NCBI GenBank assembly: GCA_900772475.1
Contig: CAAHEI010000012.1
Span: 1 to 22,469 of the forward strand
Length of the DNA stretch: 22,469 nucleotides
DNA from: Clostridia bacterium
GTDB taxonomy: Bacteria; Bacillota; Clostridia; TANB77; CAG-465
Direction of reading: 5' to 3'
Made by a program: the position numbers and the translations under genes. Below, in pieces: positions 6,926 to 14,806 of the stretch. The notes beneath the pieces were generated by a model. That model was not told where the DNA came from. It saw only the letters and a list, made by a program, of their open reading frames with translations, and ran no database searches. Position 1 is the first letter of the stretch; each line of letters starts with the position of its first letter.

Positions 6926-8536
6926 CTATTTTATGCTATCTCTTAGTTTTCTATGATAAGTAATTGTAAACCTATGAATTTCGTCTTGCAAAAATGTAAG
7001 GAAATTAAGAATATTTTTGTTATTTGATAAGTCAACTTCGTTTCCATCTTTATCTATAAGGCATCTAGTTCTATGTTTATCATTTTTTACCATACCATAT
7101 ACAAGTACATCTTCTTCTCCTGCCTCTTTAAGTGCCTTTTTTACCATATTAAGTTGTGTCTTTCCTCCATCAATAAAAAATGCATCTGGAAGTGGCCAGT
7201 CCTGACTATGTTTTAGTCTACGCGTTATAACCTCATACATAGATTTTGGATCGTCTTGTGTATCCGTGCTCTTTATTTTAAATTTTCTATACATTTTCTT
7301 ATTTAATTTACCATCTTCATATCTTATCATACATCCAACTATATATTCATTTCTTAGATTAGATATATCAAAACTTTCAATAGAATTTATTTCAAATGAT
7401 AGAGACAAAATCTCTGATAAATCAGCAAGTACATTTTTCTTCCTGTCTTCAATGTTTATCTGTATATTATTTTCAACCATATTAATTAATTTTGCCTTAT
7501 CTCCTTTTTTAGGACATGTAACATCTAATTTTATTTGCTTCTTTTCAAAGAATTCATTTAACAATTCTATATTTTCATCATCAAGCTTTACATATACTTT
7601 CTTTGGTATATCTTTATTATCTAAATAATAATTAGATACAATTGATTCAATAGATTCTGTAACCTCATCTTTTGATATATCATTTAGTATAACATTATCA
7701 TGAAGTACAACTTTATAATCTCTAATTTTAAAAACCTGAACATATAACTGATTTAGATGATGTACATAACCAAAAATATCTGTACTTGTTTCATTTAAAT
7801 TTCCAACTTTTTGCTTTAAGCTAATTTTTTCTATATCATCTAAACGTTTTTTTAATTTTGCTGCCTTTTCAAATTCCAGTTTTTCTATTTCTTCATCCAT
7901 TTGCTTTTTTATTTCATCTTTTATTTCAGAATTCTTACCTTGTAAAAACATTACTATTTGGTTTATCATCTCTTTATATTCTTCTCTTGATACATCATTT
8001 ATACATGGCCCTAAACATCTTCCTATATGGTAGTATAAGCAAGGTCTTGTAAGTTTCTTTTTTTCCAAGTTATACCTGCAACGTTTTACAGGGAATATCT
8101 CTTTTATAGATGCAAGGCTCTCTTTCATAGCTCCCACATTTGTATATGGTCCAAAATACATTGCTTTATCATTTATTTTTCTTCTGGTTACTGTAATTAT
8201 AGGATACTTATCTTTTATATTTATTTTTATATATGGATAAGTTTTGTCATCTTTAAGCATTACATTAAACTTTGGTTTATTCTCTTTTATATAATTACAC
8301 TCTAATACTAAAGCCTCTACTTCATTTTCAGTTACTATATATGATATATCTCGTATTAAAGATACCATTTTTTCTATTCTTGCTGATTTACTATTTTTTT
8401 GGAAATATTGTCTTACTCTTTTTCTAAGAGATATGGCCTTCCCCACATATATAATTTTACCATCTTCATCTTTCATCATATATATTCCAGGATTAAATGG
8501 CAAATTATCAACAATATGTTTTACATGTCCTGTCAT
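6926..8536 (-). CDS. uvrC: UvrABC excinuclease subunit C, short form without the (HhH)2 domain
   Basis: UvrC makes the two incisions flanking DNA damage during nucleotide excision repair. The 536-residue protein has an N-terminal GIY-YIG nuclease domain (GIYMMKDEDGKIIYVGKA, 17-34). A cysteine cluster follows (C153, C166, C174, C178), matching the iron-sulfur cluster positions reported for UvrC. The UVR motif that contacts UvrB is near 205-240, and the RNase H-like nuclease has apparent catalytic D390, D456 and H521. The protein stops at residue 536, just after the ITYHRKLRD motif. Most family members continue for 50-70 residues with a tandem helix-hairpin-helix domain, and only 58 bases separate this stop from the next gene. 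ATG start after AGGAGGCAAT. Confidence 0.96.
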   Translation of the reverse strand: MTGHVKHIVDNLPFNPGIYMMKDEDGKIIYVGKAISLRKRVRQYFQKNSKSARIEKMVSLIRDISYIVTENEVEALVLECNYIKENKPKFNVMLKDDKTYPYIKINIKDKYPIITVTRRKINDKAMYFGPYTNVGAMKESLASIKEIFPVKRCRYNLEKKKLTRPCLYYHIGRCLGPCINDVSREEYKEMINQIVMFLQGKNSEIKDEIKKQMDEEIEKLEFEKAAKLKKRLDDIEKISLKQKVGNLNETSTDIFGYVHHLNQLYVQVFKIRDYKVVLHDNVILNDISKDEVTESIESIVSNYYLDNKDIPKKVYVKLDDENIELLNEFFEKKQIKLDVTCPKKGDKAKLINMVENNIQINIEDRKKNVLADLSEILSLSFEINSIESFDISNLRNEYIVGCMIRYEDGKLNKKMYRKFKIKSTDTQDDPKSMYEVITRRLKHSQDWPLPDAFFIDGGKTQLNMVKKALKEAGEEDVLVYGMVKNDKHRTRCLIDKDGNEVDLSNNKNILNFLTFLQDEIHRFTITYHRKLRDSIK

Positions 8537-8550
8537 ATTGCCTCCTATAT

Positions 8551-8578
8551 ATATTAAAAGAGGGTCAATAACCCTCTT
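8551..8578 (-). terminator. Terminator between spoVG and uvrC
   Basis: On the minus strand AAGAGGGT pairs with ACCCTCTT (8 bp) around a 5-base loop, followed by a short T-rich tail (TTAATAT). It lies 15 bases after the spoVG stop and overlaps the uvrC leader region, so it may only partly terminate. Confidence 0.8.
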
Positions 8579-8593
8579 ATTTACATTTTTTAA

Positions 8594-8857
8594 TTATTCA
8601 GCATCATCAGTTTCATTGTATTTGTCAATGATTGCTTTTTGTAACATTTCTCTAGTTTCAGTTTTGATTGGATGAGCTATGTCTTTAAATTCACCGTTTG
8701 GAGTTTTTTTACTAGGCATAGCGATAAATAATCCTTTATCACTTTCGATAACTTTGATATCATGTATTACAAATACATCATCAATTGTTATTGAAGCGAT
8801 AGCTTTCATTCTGTTTTGAGAAGCTACTTTTCTTACTCTTACGTCAGTAATTTGCAT
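8594..8857 (-). CDS. spoVG: Septation/sporulation regulator SpoVG
   Basis: SpoVG is a small nucleic-acid-binding protein that affects septation at sporulation onset and, in several Firmicutes, capsule, virulence and other gene expression. Starting at the ATG at 8857 gives 87 residues beginning MQITDVRVRKV, the usual family N-terminus. The core (VFVIHDIKVIESDKGLFIAMPSKK, shown in part) is intact, with a short acidic tail. A frame extending to a GTG at 8866 would add three residues, but the AAGGCGG ribosome binding site is spaced eight bases from the ATG. Downstream are a terminator and then uvrC on the same strand. Confidence 0.96.
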   Translation of the reverse strand: MQITDVRVRKVASQNRMKAIASITIDDVFVIHDIKVIESDKGLFIAMPSKKTPNGEFKDIAHPIKTETREMLQKAIIDKYNETDDAE

Positions 8858-8889
8858 GTTGAACACCGCCTTCCTTATATGTAATTATA

Positions 8890-8917
8890 TTATTACACAA
8901 GATATTTTTAATGTCAA
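8890..8917 (-). promoter_or_regulatory. Probable spoVG promoter
   Basis: A clear -35 TTGACA lies on the minus strand at 8912-8917. The -10 is less certain: several TAATAA/TAATAT hexamers fall 16 to 19 bases downstream. No obvious sigma-H pattern was recognised, although spoVG is a sigma-H gene in Bacillus subtilis. Confidence 0.5.
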
Positions 8918-8990
8918 TAGTTTTTTTACATAACTTTACATTTTTTTCGAAATTATTTTTTTATCAAAACATTCGACATTAAGCGACATT

Positions 8991-9668
8991 TTATGCATAC
9001 AAAATTCTAGTTCTTTTAACATTATAATTTAAATTTTCAGAAATATATTCAAAATATCCTTTCATTAAATTTGATATATCAAGCTTTCTTCTTAGTCCCG
9101 AACAAACTGTTATTTCTAGACTACCATCGATTAAAAAATCAAAATTTATAATATCAGGCTTAATATCTATTCTTTCCATCCTAGTCTTAGTTTTTTTTAC
9201 AACTGAAATTCTGTCTTGTTCTAAATAATCCTTAAGATTACTAATATATTTGTTTTTCATTTCCTCTATTTTTCTTGGTGTTTTATCGACAAACTTTCTT
9301 TCGTCATAAATCAAACTTACAAGGTATGTAGAAGCATAAACTTTTTCCATTATACTTACACCATCATCTTCAAAATACTCTGCACTTAAAACTGTAAGTC
9401 CTGATGGAAGTACACTATTAATTTGTTTTACAAAATACGGTATATCTAATTTTTCTTGCAAATTAACCTCAACTATTTCCCCAACACTTTCTATTCCCTT
9501 TGGAAGAGGATCTGCAAAAACAATTATTGGCTTTAAACTTTTCTTTTCAGTATATTTTATCTTAATATCAGCTCTAATAAATGCTTGTTCAAATATATTT
9601 GATACATCTATATGAGTTAAAAATACAGCATTCTTTGATTTACTAAATACAATTCTTAAATTATTCAA
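8991..9668 (-). CDS. DUF2344 (TIGR03936-type, radical-SAM-associated) protein
   Basis: A 225-residue protein resembling the DUF2344 family. The opening RIVFSKSKNAVFLTHIDV matches the family's typical 'R..F.K...L.FLSH.D' start. The middle 'PIIVFADPLPKGIESVGEIVEV' region, cited here in part, matches the usual 'P.ISFA.PLP.G.ES.GE' segment. In many Firmicutes this domain is fused or adjacent to a radical SAM enzyme upstream of the rng/rplU ribosomal genes. Here neither partner is present, and the gene follows the DUF402 gene by 20 bases, probably as the second gene of one operon. Biochemical function unknown. Confidence 0.85.
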   Translation of the reverse strand: MNNLRIVFSKSKNAVFLTHIDVSNIFEQAFIRADIKIKYTEKKSLKPIIVFADPLPKGIESVGEIVEVNLQEKLDIPYFVKQINSVLPSGLTVLSAEYFEDDGVSIMEKVYASTYLVSLIYDERKFVDKTPRKIEEMKNKYISNLKDYLEQDRISVVKKTKTRMERIDIKPDIINFDFLIDGSLEITVCSGLRRKLDISNLMKGYFEYISENLNYNVKRTRILYA

Positions 9669-9688
9669 ATCTTACTACCTTTCTAATA

Positions 9689-10225
9689 TTAGAATTTAAA
9701 TTTGTCTAATATCTTTTTTGACTTTACCTCAATTTTTTCCATTCCCTCTTTTGTAATTTTATTCATAATATCTCTTGCTTCTTTATACGCATTTTTGTAT
9801 TGCTCAGATGTTATTACATAGTTGTTTAAAGCGTTATTTATCTTATCTTCATTAATTAGTATTATATTTCTCTCTTTAGTTATGACAATATCTAAGTATA
9901 AATCATCATAAAATATTCTTCCGTCTGAATCAACTCCATTCATATTAGTGACATCTATATACCATTGAATTATATTCCTTTCATTATCAAACATAATTGT
10001 TACTGTATAATGCTTACTAGTAGGTACAATTTGTATCCATATATATCCATTATCTAATATAAGGAAGTTTTCATCACCATATGAAACCTCAAATCTTTTA
10101 TTTACTTTTTCAACATATATACCATATATATATCCATCAAAATTCTCATCTTTTATTTTTAACGTCTTATCCTTAAATGTGGTTACCCTTATCCAATCAC
10201 TTTTATTTACAAATTTCCTTATCAT
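9689..10225 (-). CDS. DUF402 family protein (possible nucleoside tri/diphosphatase)
   Basis: A 178-residue soluble protein with the DUF402 fold pattern. A beta-rich N-terminal half (about 1-75) is followed by the characteristic stretch WYIDVTNMNGVD, then FYDDLYLDIVI (about 108-135), whose acidic residues would bind divalent metal. A helical C-terminal tail follows. Characterised DUF402 members include NtdP-type phosphatases acting on nucleoside tri- and diphosphates; that activity is an inference here. ATG start after AGAGGAACG, with a TTGAAA/TATACT promoter just upstream. The downstream partner is the DUF2344 gene. Confidence 0.82.
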   Translation of the reverse strand: MIRKFVNKSDWIRVTTFKDKTLKIKDENFDGYIYGIYVEKVNKRFEVSYGDENFLILDNGYIWIQIVPTSKHYTVTIMFDNERNIIQWYIDVTNMNGVDSDGRIFYDDLYLDIVITKERNIILINEDKINNALNNYVITSEQYKNAYKEARDIMNKITKEGMEKIEVKSKKILDKFKF

Positions 10226-10251
10226 AAACGTTCCTCTACTAAATCCACATT

Positions 10252-10280
10252 AGTATATCATATATTGTATATATTTTCAA
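10252..10280 (-). promoter_or_regulatory. Promoter of the DUF402-DUF2344 unit
   Basis: On the minus strand: -35 TTGAAA (10275-10280), 17-base spacer, -10 TATACT (10252-10257), about 27 bases before the gene start. The rest of 10226-10453 holds only this promoter and the terminator described next. Confidence 0.7.
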
Positions 10281-10370
10281 GTATAACCAATATATATATT
10301 CAAGAAAATATTATTTTTTTCAATAGGTACATAAAATATTATTTACATAATTATTGCAAAAAATGAATAA

Positions 10371-10410
10371 ATTAAAAGGAATGAAACCTATATTATACAG
10401 GATTCATTCC
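10371..10410 (-). terminator. Terminator after the FAD oxidoreductase gene
   Basis: On the minus strand GGAATGAA pairs with TTCATTCC, with further inner pairing (TCCT/AGG), followed by TTTTAATTT. The A-rich sequence on the other side could also make it work for plus-strand transcripts. Confidence 0.8.
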
Positions 10411-10453
10411 GAAAAAATTATTACCTTATCAAAAAGTATTATTTATTACTTTA

Positions 10454-11662
10454 TTATCTTTCTAATTTAAACATATTCATATCCTTTGTATATAATCCTT
10501 TTACAGCATTTCTTAACATATCTGCACCAATTACCGAATAGAGTATTCCATTTGAGCCAAATGCAAGGTTGCAAAAACAGTTTGGCATATTAGGTAATTC
10601 ATCTACAATAGGTAATCCGTCTTTTGTATTTGCAACAGTAGAATTAAAAGCAAATTCAATTGGAATATCATCTATACCGTATAGCGTTTTTTGTAAACTA
10701 TAAAACAGCTTTTTGTATTTGTCTGATGAAACATTATTTAAATATTTACTATCTAAGAATTTTTCTATAAATTTTACATTCTCCCCACTATATATTATTC
10801 TATTATTGGGTGCAAATCTTAAAACATGTGATGGTTCTAAGCTGTCTCTTGCTGTAAAATTCGTGTTGAAGTTTTTCAATTTTTCTATTGGTTTTGAAAC
10901 AATTGTAAATGTCTTATATAATTCTGCAGGAGATTTTTGAATGTATTTCATTGTTTCAATACCTGAAGCCATTACTACCTTATCTGATATTATTTTAAAA
11001 TTATTATTAGTCTTGCACTCTACCTCATCAATTCTACATTTTATATCATCTATTTTAGTATTTTCAAAAATTTTTACATTTTCCATTGTATCTAAATATT
11101 CAAAAAGTCCTTGAGTAAAAGAATACGGATTCATTATAGCACTTGCATTTCTAGTTACAATTCCACTATTTAAATTAACAAGAGAATGTGAGTCTATATA
11201 TACAGCGTCAAATCCAGATTTTTTTCTTTCTTCAAATTCCCTTGCAACAGCTCCTCTTTGCATAAACCTGTTTGTAAAGTATATATTATCCTGCCTTAAA
11301 AATCCTGTTGGCATCTTAAATTCTTTATTTATATTTTCAATCTTTGATATTGAGTCTAAGCAAAGCTTATACATCCTTGCTGTTCTTTTTTTCCCTATAA
11401 TCTTTTCAAGTTTTGACATTTCACTTTCAAATTGATATTCAAGAGCTGCAGTATCTGCAATCGTATTTCCATATCCAATAATATTTTTTTCAACTGTAAC
11501 AACATTTGCTCCTTCCTTAGCAAGAAAATATGTTGTAAGTGCACCAGCTATTCCTCCTCCAATAACTAGAACATCTGCTTTTATATCATGTGTTAAATAT
11601 GGATATATTTTATTTATTTTTGATTTATATTTCCAATATAGTTTTCCGCTATTTATTTGCAT
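10454..11662 (-). CDS. FAD-dependent oxidoreductase, DadA/glycine oxidase-like (no Rieske domain)
   Basis: A predicted flavoprotein of the DAO superfamily that would oxidise an amine or amino acid in the cytoplasm; the substrate cannot be read from the sequence. From the ATG at 11662 it has 402 residues. The FAD-binding dinucleotide fold is VLVIGGGIAGALT (31-43, GxGxxG at 35-40) with the acidic VEKN turn at the end of the second strand. The opening, YWKYKSKINKIYPYLTHDIKADVLVI (in part), resembles the YhfW-type enzymes that carry a C-terminal Rieske cluster, but that domain is absent here. The reading frame extends three codons to a GTG at 11671; the AGAGGTG site is spaced six bases from the ATG, so ATG is preferred. 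It is divergent from the CAP gene. Confidence 0.85.
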   Translation of the reverse strand: MQINSGKLYWKYKSKINKIYPYLTHDIKADVLVIGGGIAGALTTYFLAKEGANVVTVEKNIIGYGNTIADTAALEYQFESEMSKLEKIIGKKRTARMYKLCLDSISKIENINKEFKMPTGFLRQDNIYFTNRFMQRGAVAREFEERKKSGFDAVYIDSHSLVNLNSGIVTRNASAIMNPYSFTQGLFEYLDTMENVKIFENTKIDDIKCRIDEVECKTNNNFKIISDKVVMASGIETMKYIQKSPAELYKTFTIVSKPIEKLKNFNTNFTARDSLEPSHVLRFAPNNRIIYSGENVKFIEKFLDSKYLNNVSSDKYKKLFYSLQKTLYGIDDIPIEFAFNSTVANTKDGLPIVDELPNMPNCFCNLAFGSNGILYSVIGADMLRNAVKGLYTKDMNMFKLER

Positions 11663-11702
11663 TTTAAACACCTCTATTTGTATTTTTTACTATATTATTT
11701 TT

Positions 11703-11731
11703 TTTATACAATTAATAACATATTTTACCAA
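11703..11731 (-). promoter_or_regulatory. Probable promoter of the FAD oxidoreductase gene
   Basis: On the minus strand: -35 TTGGTA (11726-11731), 17-base spacer, -10 TATAAA (11703-11708). It lies in the 128-base gap between this gene and the divergent CAP gene; no equally good promoter was found for the CAP direction. Confidence 0.5.
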
Positions 11732-11790
11732 TTAAAATTTTATTGGTTATTTTATTCAAAATGATAAACAATAATAACGAGGTGAAAAAG

Positions 11791-12726
11791 ATGAAAAAAC
11801 TAAAAAATAGATATATAATTATTTCATTTTTTACTTTCCTTTTTCTTTTTATTGGAACAAATATTTTTGCATACAGTACCACAAATTTTAATCCAGAGTA
11901 TGGTACTACAACAAGTAATGTAAATCTAAGAAAACAAGCATCACTCGAGGTTTCTAACATATTATTTACTCTTCCAGCAAATACTAATTTACAAATAGTT
12001 GGTTCAATAGAAAATTTTTACATTGTAACATTGGCTGATTCAAAAGTTGGTCTTGTTTCAAAAGAATATGTATCCTTAAAAGGTAAAGAAGGTGATTTCC
12101 CAGAATATACAAATTTTGAAAAATATTTTGCCACTGCAAATTCTTCTATAAATATAAGGGGTGGAGCTAGCACAAAATTCCAAATTATTGGAAAATTAAA
12201 GCAAGATGAAAGAATTGAGGTAATTGGGAAATTAAACAACTTTTTGCTTATAGTAACAGAAAACAATACCGTTGGAATGGTAAGGGAAGACTTAATTACA
12301 AGAGAATTTAATATTTCAAATGAACAAATAAAGGAAAAAATAAATGAGATGCTAAATTTGATAAATTCTAGTAGAGAAAAAAATGGTTTAATTAAACTTG
12401 AAGTTCTACCAAGACTTGAAGAAGTAGCTATGATAAAAGCAGATGATATGGTTAAAAACAATTATTTTTCTCATGAATCTCCAAACTATGGAAATCCATT
12501 TGATATGATGAAAAATTTTGGTATTACATATAAAACAGCTGGTGAAAATATTGCTGGAAATGCAAGTATAGAAGGTGCTTTTAATTCATGGATGGAATCA
12601 GAATCTCATAGACAAAATATTTTATCTAATGCATATAACCATGTAGGAATTGGTATAAAACCTAGCGAAAAGTATGGATATATAATAGTGCTAATGTTTA
12701 TACGGAAAATAACAAGCTTGACTTAG
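11791..12726 (+). CDS. Secreted SH3-SH3-CAP (YkwD-like) protein
   Basis: The only confidently coding plus-strand gene. From the ATG at 11791 (AGGTG site seven bases before) it has 311 residues; the frame extends 16 codons upstream, but without a site or signal-like sequence. A signal peptide covers residues 1-27, with likely cleavage after NIFA. Two bacterial SH3 domains follow (about 37-98 and 113-170, each with a 'N(L/I)R...S' start). A CAP/SCP domain follows at about 187-305, with H228, GENIA (251-255) and SHRQNIL (272-278). SH3 domains usually bind cell-wall peptide, so the protein probably works at the envelope. CAP proteins of this type occur widely in spore formers; catalytic activity is unknown. 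It converges with the patatin gene. Confidence 0.9.
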   Translation: MKKLKNRYIIISFFTFLFLFIGTNIFAYSTTNFNPEYGTTTSNVNLRKQASLEVSNILFTLPANTNLQIVGSIENFYIVTLADSKVGLVSKEYVSLKGKEGDFPEYTNFEKYFATANSSINIRGGASTKFQIIGKLKQDERIEVIGKLNNFLLIVTENNTVGMVREDLITREFNISNEQIKEKINEMLNLINSSREKNGLIKLEVLPRLEEVAMIKADDMVKNNYFSHESPNYGNPFDMMKNFGITYKTAGENIAGNASIEGAFNSWMESESHRQNILSNAYNHVGIGIKPSEKYGYIIVLMFIRKITSLT

Positions 12727-12740
12727 CTTGTTATTTCTTT
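12708..12740. terminator. Bidirectional terminator shared by the CAP and patatin genes
   Basis: AATAACAAGC (12708-12717) pairs perfectly with GCTTGTTATT (12726-12735) around an 8-base loop. On the plus strand it is followed by TCTTTTATT, on the minus strand by TTCCG. Plus-strand stop TAG (12724-12726) and minus-strand stop TAA (12723-12725) fall in the loop or its edge, so the hairpin overlaps the last codons of both genes. Confidence 0.85.
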
Positions 12741-13607
12741 TATTCTATTTATTGATTTTTTTACTTCATTGTATCCAAGCCTTACCAAGTAATTAGTTTT
12801 ACTACAATCAAGTAAAGATATATTACCTGGTATTTGTGGCCTTATAACATAATCAGACCTACTTAATTCTCCTTCATTTACTTGATGTGACATTATGTCA
12901 AAAGCTTTGAGAGATATTGATACTACATTTAAATTATTATCAGTATACTTCCTATTTCTATCAAAAGCTACGGATATTACCTTTGTGGCTCCCATTTTCC
13001 TTAAAATACTAACAGGCGTATTTACTCTGACACCACCATCTACTAAGATTCTTCCATCAAATATTTTAGGTTCAAATACGCCAGGAAAACTTGAACTTGC
13101 TCTAATTATTGATGCAAGTTTTCCATTATATTTATATGTTGGTATATCATCATATACACTTCTAGATAAATTATTAAATTCATTTACACTTTTACTCAAA
13201 AAATATACTACTTCTCCTGAATTAATATCAACTGTGGGTATGGCAAGTGGAAATTTGATATCCGATATATCAATTACTTGTTTCTTTTGGCAAAAGTTTT
13301 TTATTATGTATTCAAGTTTATCTCCTTTTGCTAACCCTTTTATACCTATTTTTCCTGTAAATGCTGTACTTAATATTTTTAAGCCAACTAATTTATCAAA
13401 ATCACCGATTCCACTACAATACATATTAAAAAATTTAATTAAATCACTTGGTAAATAACCACATGCATATAATCCTGCAATTATACTACCACTACTTGTT
13501 CCCGAAATATATTCTATTTTTACGCCTTCATCTTCAAGTGCTTTTAAAACTCCTATGTGTGCAGCTCCTTTTGCTCCTCCTCCACTAAGTGCAAGTCCTA
13601 ATGACAT
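12723..13607 (-). CDS. Patatin-like phospholipase (RssA/YchK type)
   Basis: A predicted serine acyl hydrolase of the patatin family, presumably acting on phospholipids. From the ATG at 13607 it has 294 residues. The frame extends four codons to a GTG that overlaps the AGGAGGTG ribosome binding site, so ATG is preferred. It has the oxyanion-hole GGGAKG (9-14), the nucleophile elbow GTSSG (36-40, S38 catalytic) and the DGG motif with D190, completing the Ser-Asp dyad. No signal peptide or membrane segment, so it is probably cytoplasmic. The last four bases overlap the convergent CAP gene. A possible -10 TATAAT lies at 13637-13642. Substrate unknown. Confidence 0.92.
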   Translation of the reverse strand: MSLGLALSGGGAKGAAHIGVLKALEDEGVKIEYISGTSSGSIIAGLYACGYLPSDLIKFFNMYCSGIGDFDKLVGLKILSTAFTGKIGIKGLAKGDKLEYIIKNFCQKKQVIDISDIKFPLAIPTVDINSGEVVYFLSKSVNEFNNLSRSVYDDIPTYKYNGKLASIIRASSSFPGVFEPKIFDGRILVDGGVRVNTPVSILRKMGATKVISVAFDRNRKYTDNNLNVVSISLKAFDIMSHQVNEGELSRSDYVIRPQIPGNISLLDCSKTNYLVRLGYNEVKKSINRIKEITS

Positions 13608-13676
13608 AATATAACACACCTCCTACATAATACTTTATTATATGATTTTGTATTTAAAAGGTGTTAATAAAAATGG

Positions 13677-13758
13677 ATTTATACATTTTTTAAAAGCATA
13701 CTCCGTATGTTCTATTACCATGCCATAAAAATTATGTCATGGTAATTCTATATCATAC
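13677..13758 (+). repeat. Dispersed two-hairpin repeat family B, copy 1
   Basis: This ~82-base block is shared, with few changes, with 20811-20894. It contains a first hairpin CATAC-TCC-GTATG (13697-13709). A second, larger hairpin spans 13716-13744, where TACCATG pairs with CATGGTA and the stem continues inside with one C/T mismatch. The copies differ at positions that mostly stay paired as G-U wobbles in plus-strand RNA. It sits in the 238-base gap between the patatin gene and the glycosyltransferase terminator. No ORF. Could be a MITE-like or REP-like mobile hairpin element. Confidence 0.8.
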
Positions 13759-13801
13759 TTAAAATTAATTTTTTCTATAATACAAAAGTATTCCTAATTT
13801 T

Positions 13802-13833
13802 AAAGAGCCATAAAATAAGTTTTACAGCTCTTT
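13802..13833 (-). terminator. Terminator at the end of the mre-mrdA-GT2 operon
   Basis: On the minus strand AAAGAGC...TAAAA pairs with TTTTA...GCTCTTT, a 14-bp stem with two central wobbles and a 4-base loop. The T-tail is poor, so efficiency is uncertain. It is 12 bases after the GT2 stop codon. Confidence 0.65.
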
Positions 13834-13845
13834 TATCTATGAAAA

Positions 13846-14784
13846 TTATTTTAAATCTTTTTCCGTTTCTTTAACTATATATATAGGTCTATTTTTAGTT
13901 TCTAAATATGTTTTTGATAAATATTCCCCTATTATTCCAAGGAAAAATAGTTGAAGTCCTGCACAAAAGGCAATTATACACACCATTGATGGCCAACCAC
14001 TTGTAGGATCACCATATGCAAGTGTACGAACTATTATTAAAATTATAAATATAAAAGAAATAAAACATAAAAGTATTCCTAATATTGCTGAAAGTCTAAG
14101 TGGAAAAGATGAGAAAGATGTTATTGCCTCTAATGCGTAGCTTACTAATTTGAAAAATGAAAAGCTTGTTTTACCAGCAACTCTTTCTTTATTATCATAA
14201 GAGATCCATTTAGTATTATACCCTACAAAAGCATATATTCCATTTAGATACCTGTTATATTCTGCCATTTCAAGTACGCTATTTAACATTTGTCTTGTCA
14301 TTAGTCTATAATTTCTTGCACCATCTACAATATCAAGTTTTGTCATTTTTCTAATTAATTTATAATATATAATAGAAAATATAGACTTAATAAAAGGTTC
14401 ACCTTTCCTTGTCTTTCTTCTTGTTGCAACTGAATCATAACCTTCTTCTTTTATATACTTTAACATATCCTCAAGAAGTTCAGGTGGATCTTGTAAATCT
14501 GCATCCATTACTGCTACGTAATCACCTGTTGCTTCTTTAAATCCAGCGTACATTGCCGCCTCTTTACCAAAATTTCTTGAAAAAGATAAAAATCTAACTC
14601 TTTTATCATTTCTTGCAAATTTTTTTATAACATCAATTGTTTTATCTTTACTACCATCATTTACAAAAATAAGTTCAAATTCACTATTACTCATTTTCTT
14701 CATTACCTTTTTCATTTCATCGTAGAAAAAAGGTAATGACTTTTCCTCATTATAGCAAGGAACTACTACCGATATCTTCTCCAT
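13846..14784 (-). CDS. Membrane-anchored GT2 glycosyltransferase (GtrB/DPM1-like)
   Basis: A predicted polyprenyl-phosphate glycosyltransferase: it would move a sugar from a nucleotide donor onto undecaprenyl phosphate at the inner face of the membrane. The 312-residue protein has the GT-A domain (1 to about 220) with VVVPCYNEE, VNDGSKD (41-47) and the metal-binding DAD (94-96). Two transmembrane segments (about 230-252 and 262-285) precede the conserved IGEYL segment and a short cytoplasmic tail. It follows mrdA by 22 bases on the same strand, so it is probably the last gene of the cell-shape operon. The sugar and the acceptor pathway are unknown; a flippase partner is not in the window. Confidence 0.92.
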   Translation of the reverse strand: MEKISVVVPCYNEEKSLPFFYDEMKKVMKKMSNSEFELIFVNDGSKDKTIDVIKKFARNDKRVRFLSFSRNFGKEAAMYAGFKEATGDYVAVMDADLQDPPELLEDMLKYIKEEGYDSVATRRKTRKGEPFIKSIFSIIYYKLIRKMTKLDIVDGARNYRLMTRQMLNSVLEMAEYNRYLNGIYAFVGYNTKWISYDNKERVAGKTSFSFFKLVSYALEAITSFSSFPLRLSAILGILLCFISFIFIILIIVRTLAYGDPTSGWPSMVCIIAFCAGLQLFFLGIIGEYLSKTYLETKNRPIYIVKETEKDLK

Positions 14785-14806
14785 TTTATTTCCCTTCTTT
14801 TACACA

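Noticed and set aside
8974..8990. Direct repeat CGACATT-AAG-CGACATT just after the DUF2344 gene
   Set aside because: Only seven bases, single occurrence, no linked structure; likely chance.
11712..11960. Minus-strand 82-codon frame overlapping the start of the CAP gene
   Set aside because: It is antisense to the signal peptide and first SH3 domain and to the divergent promoter region; Phe/Leu-rich shadow translation.
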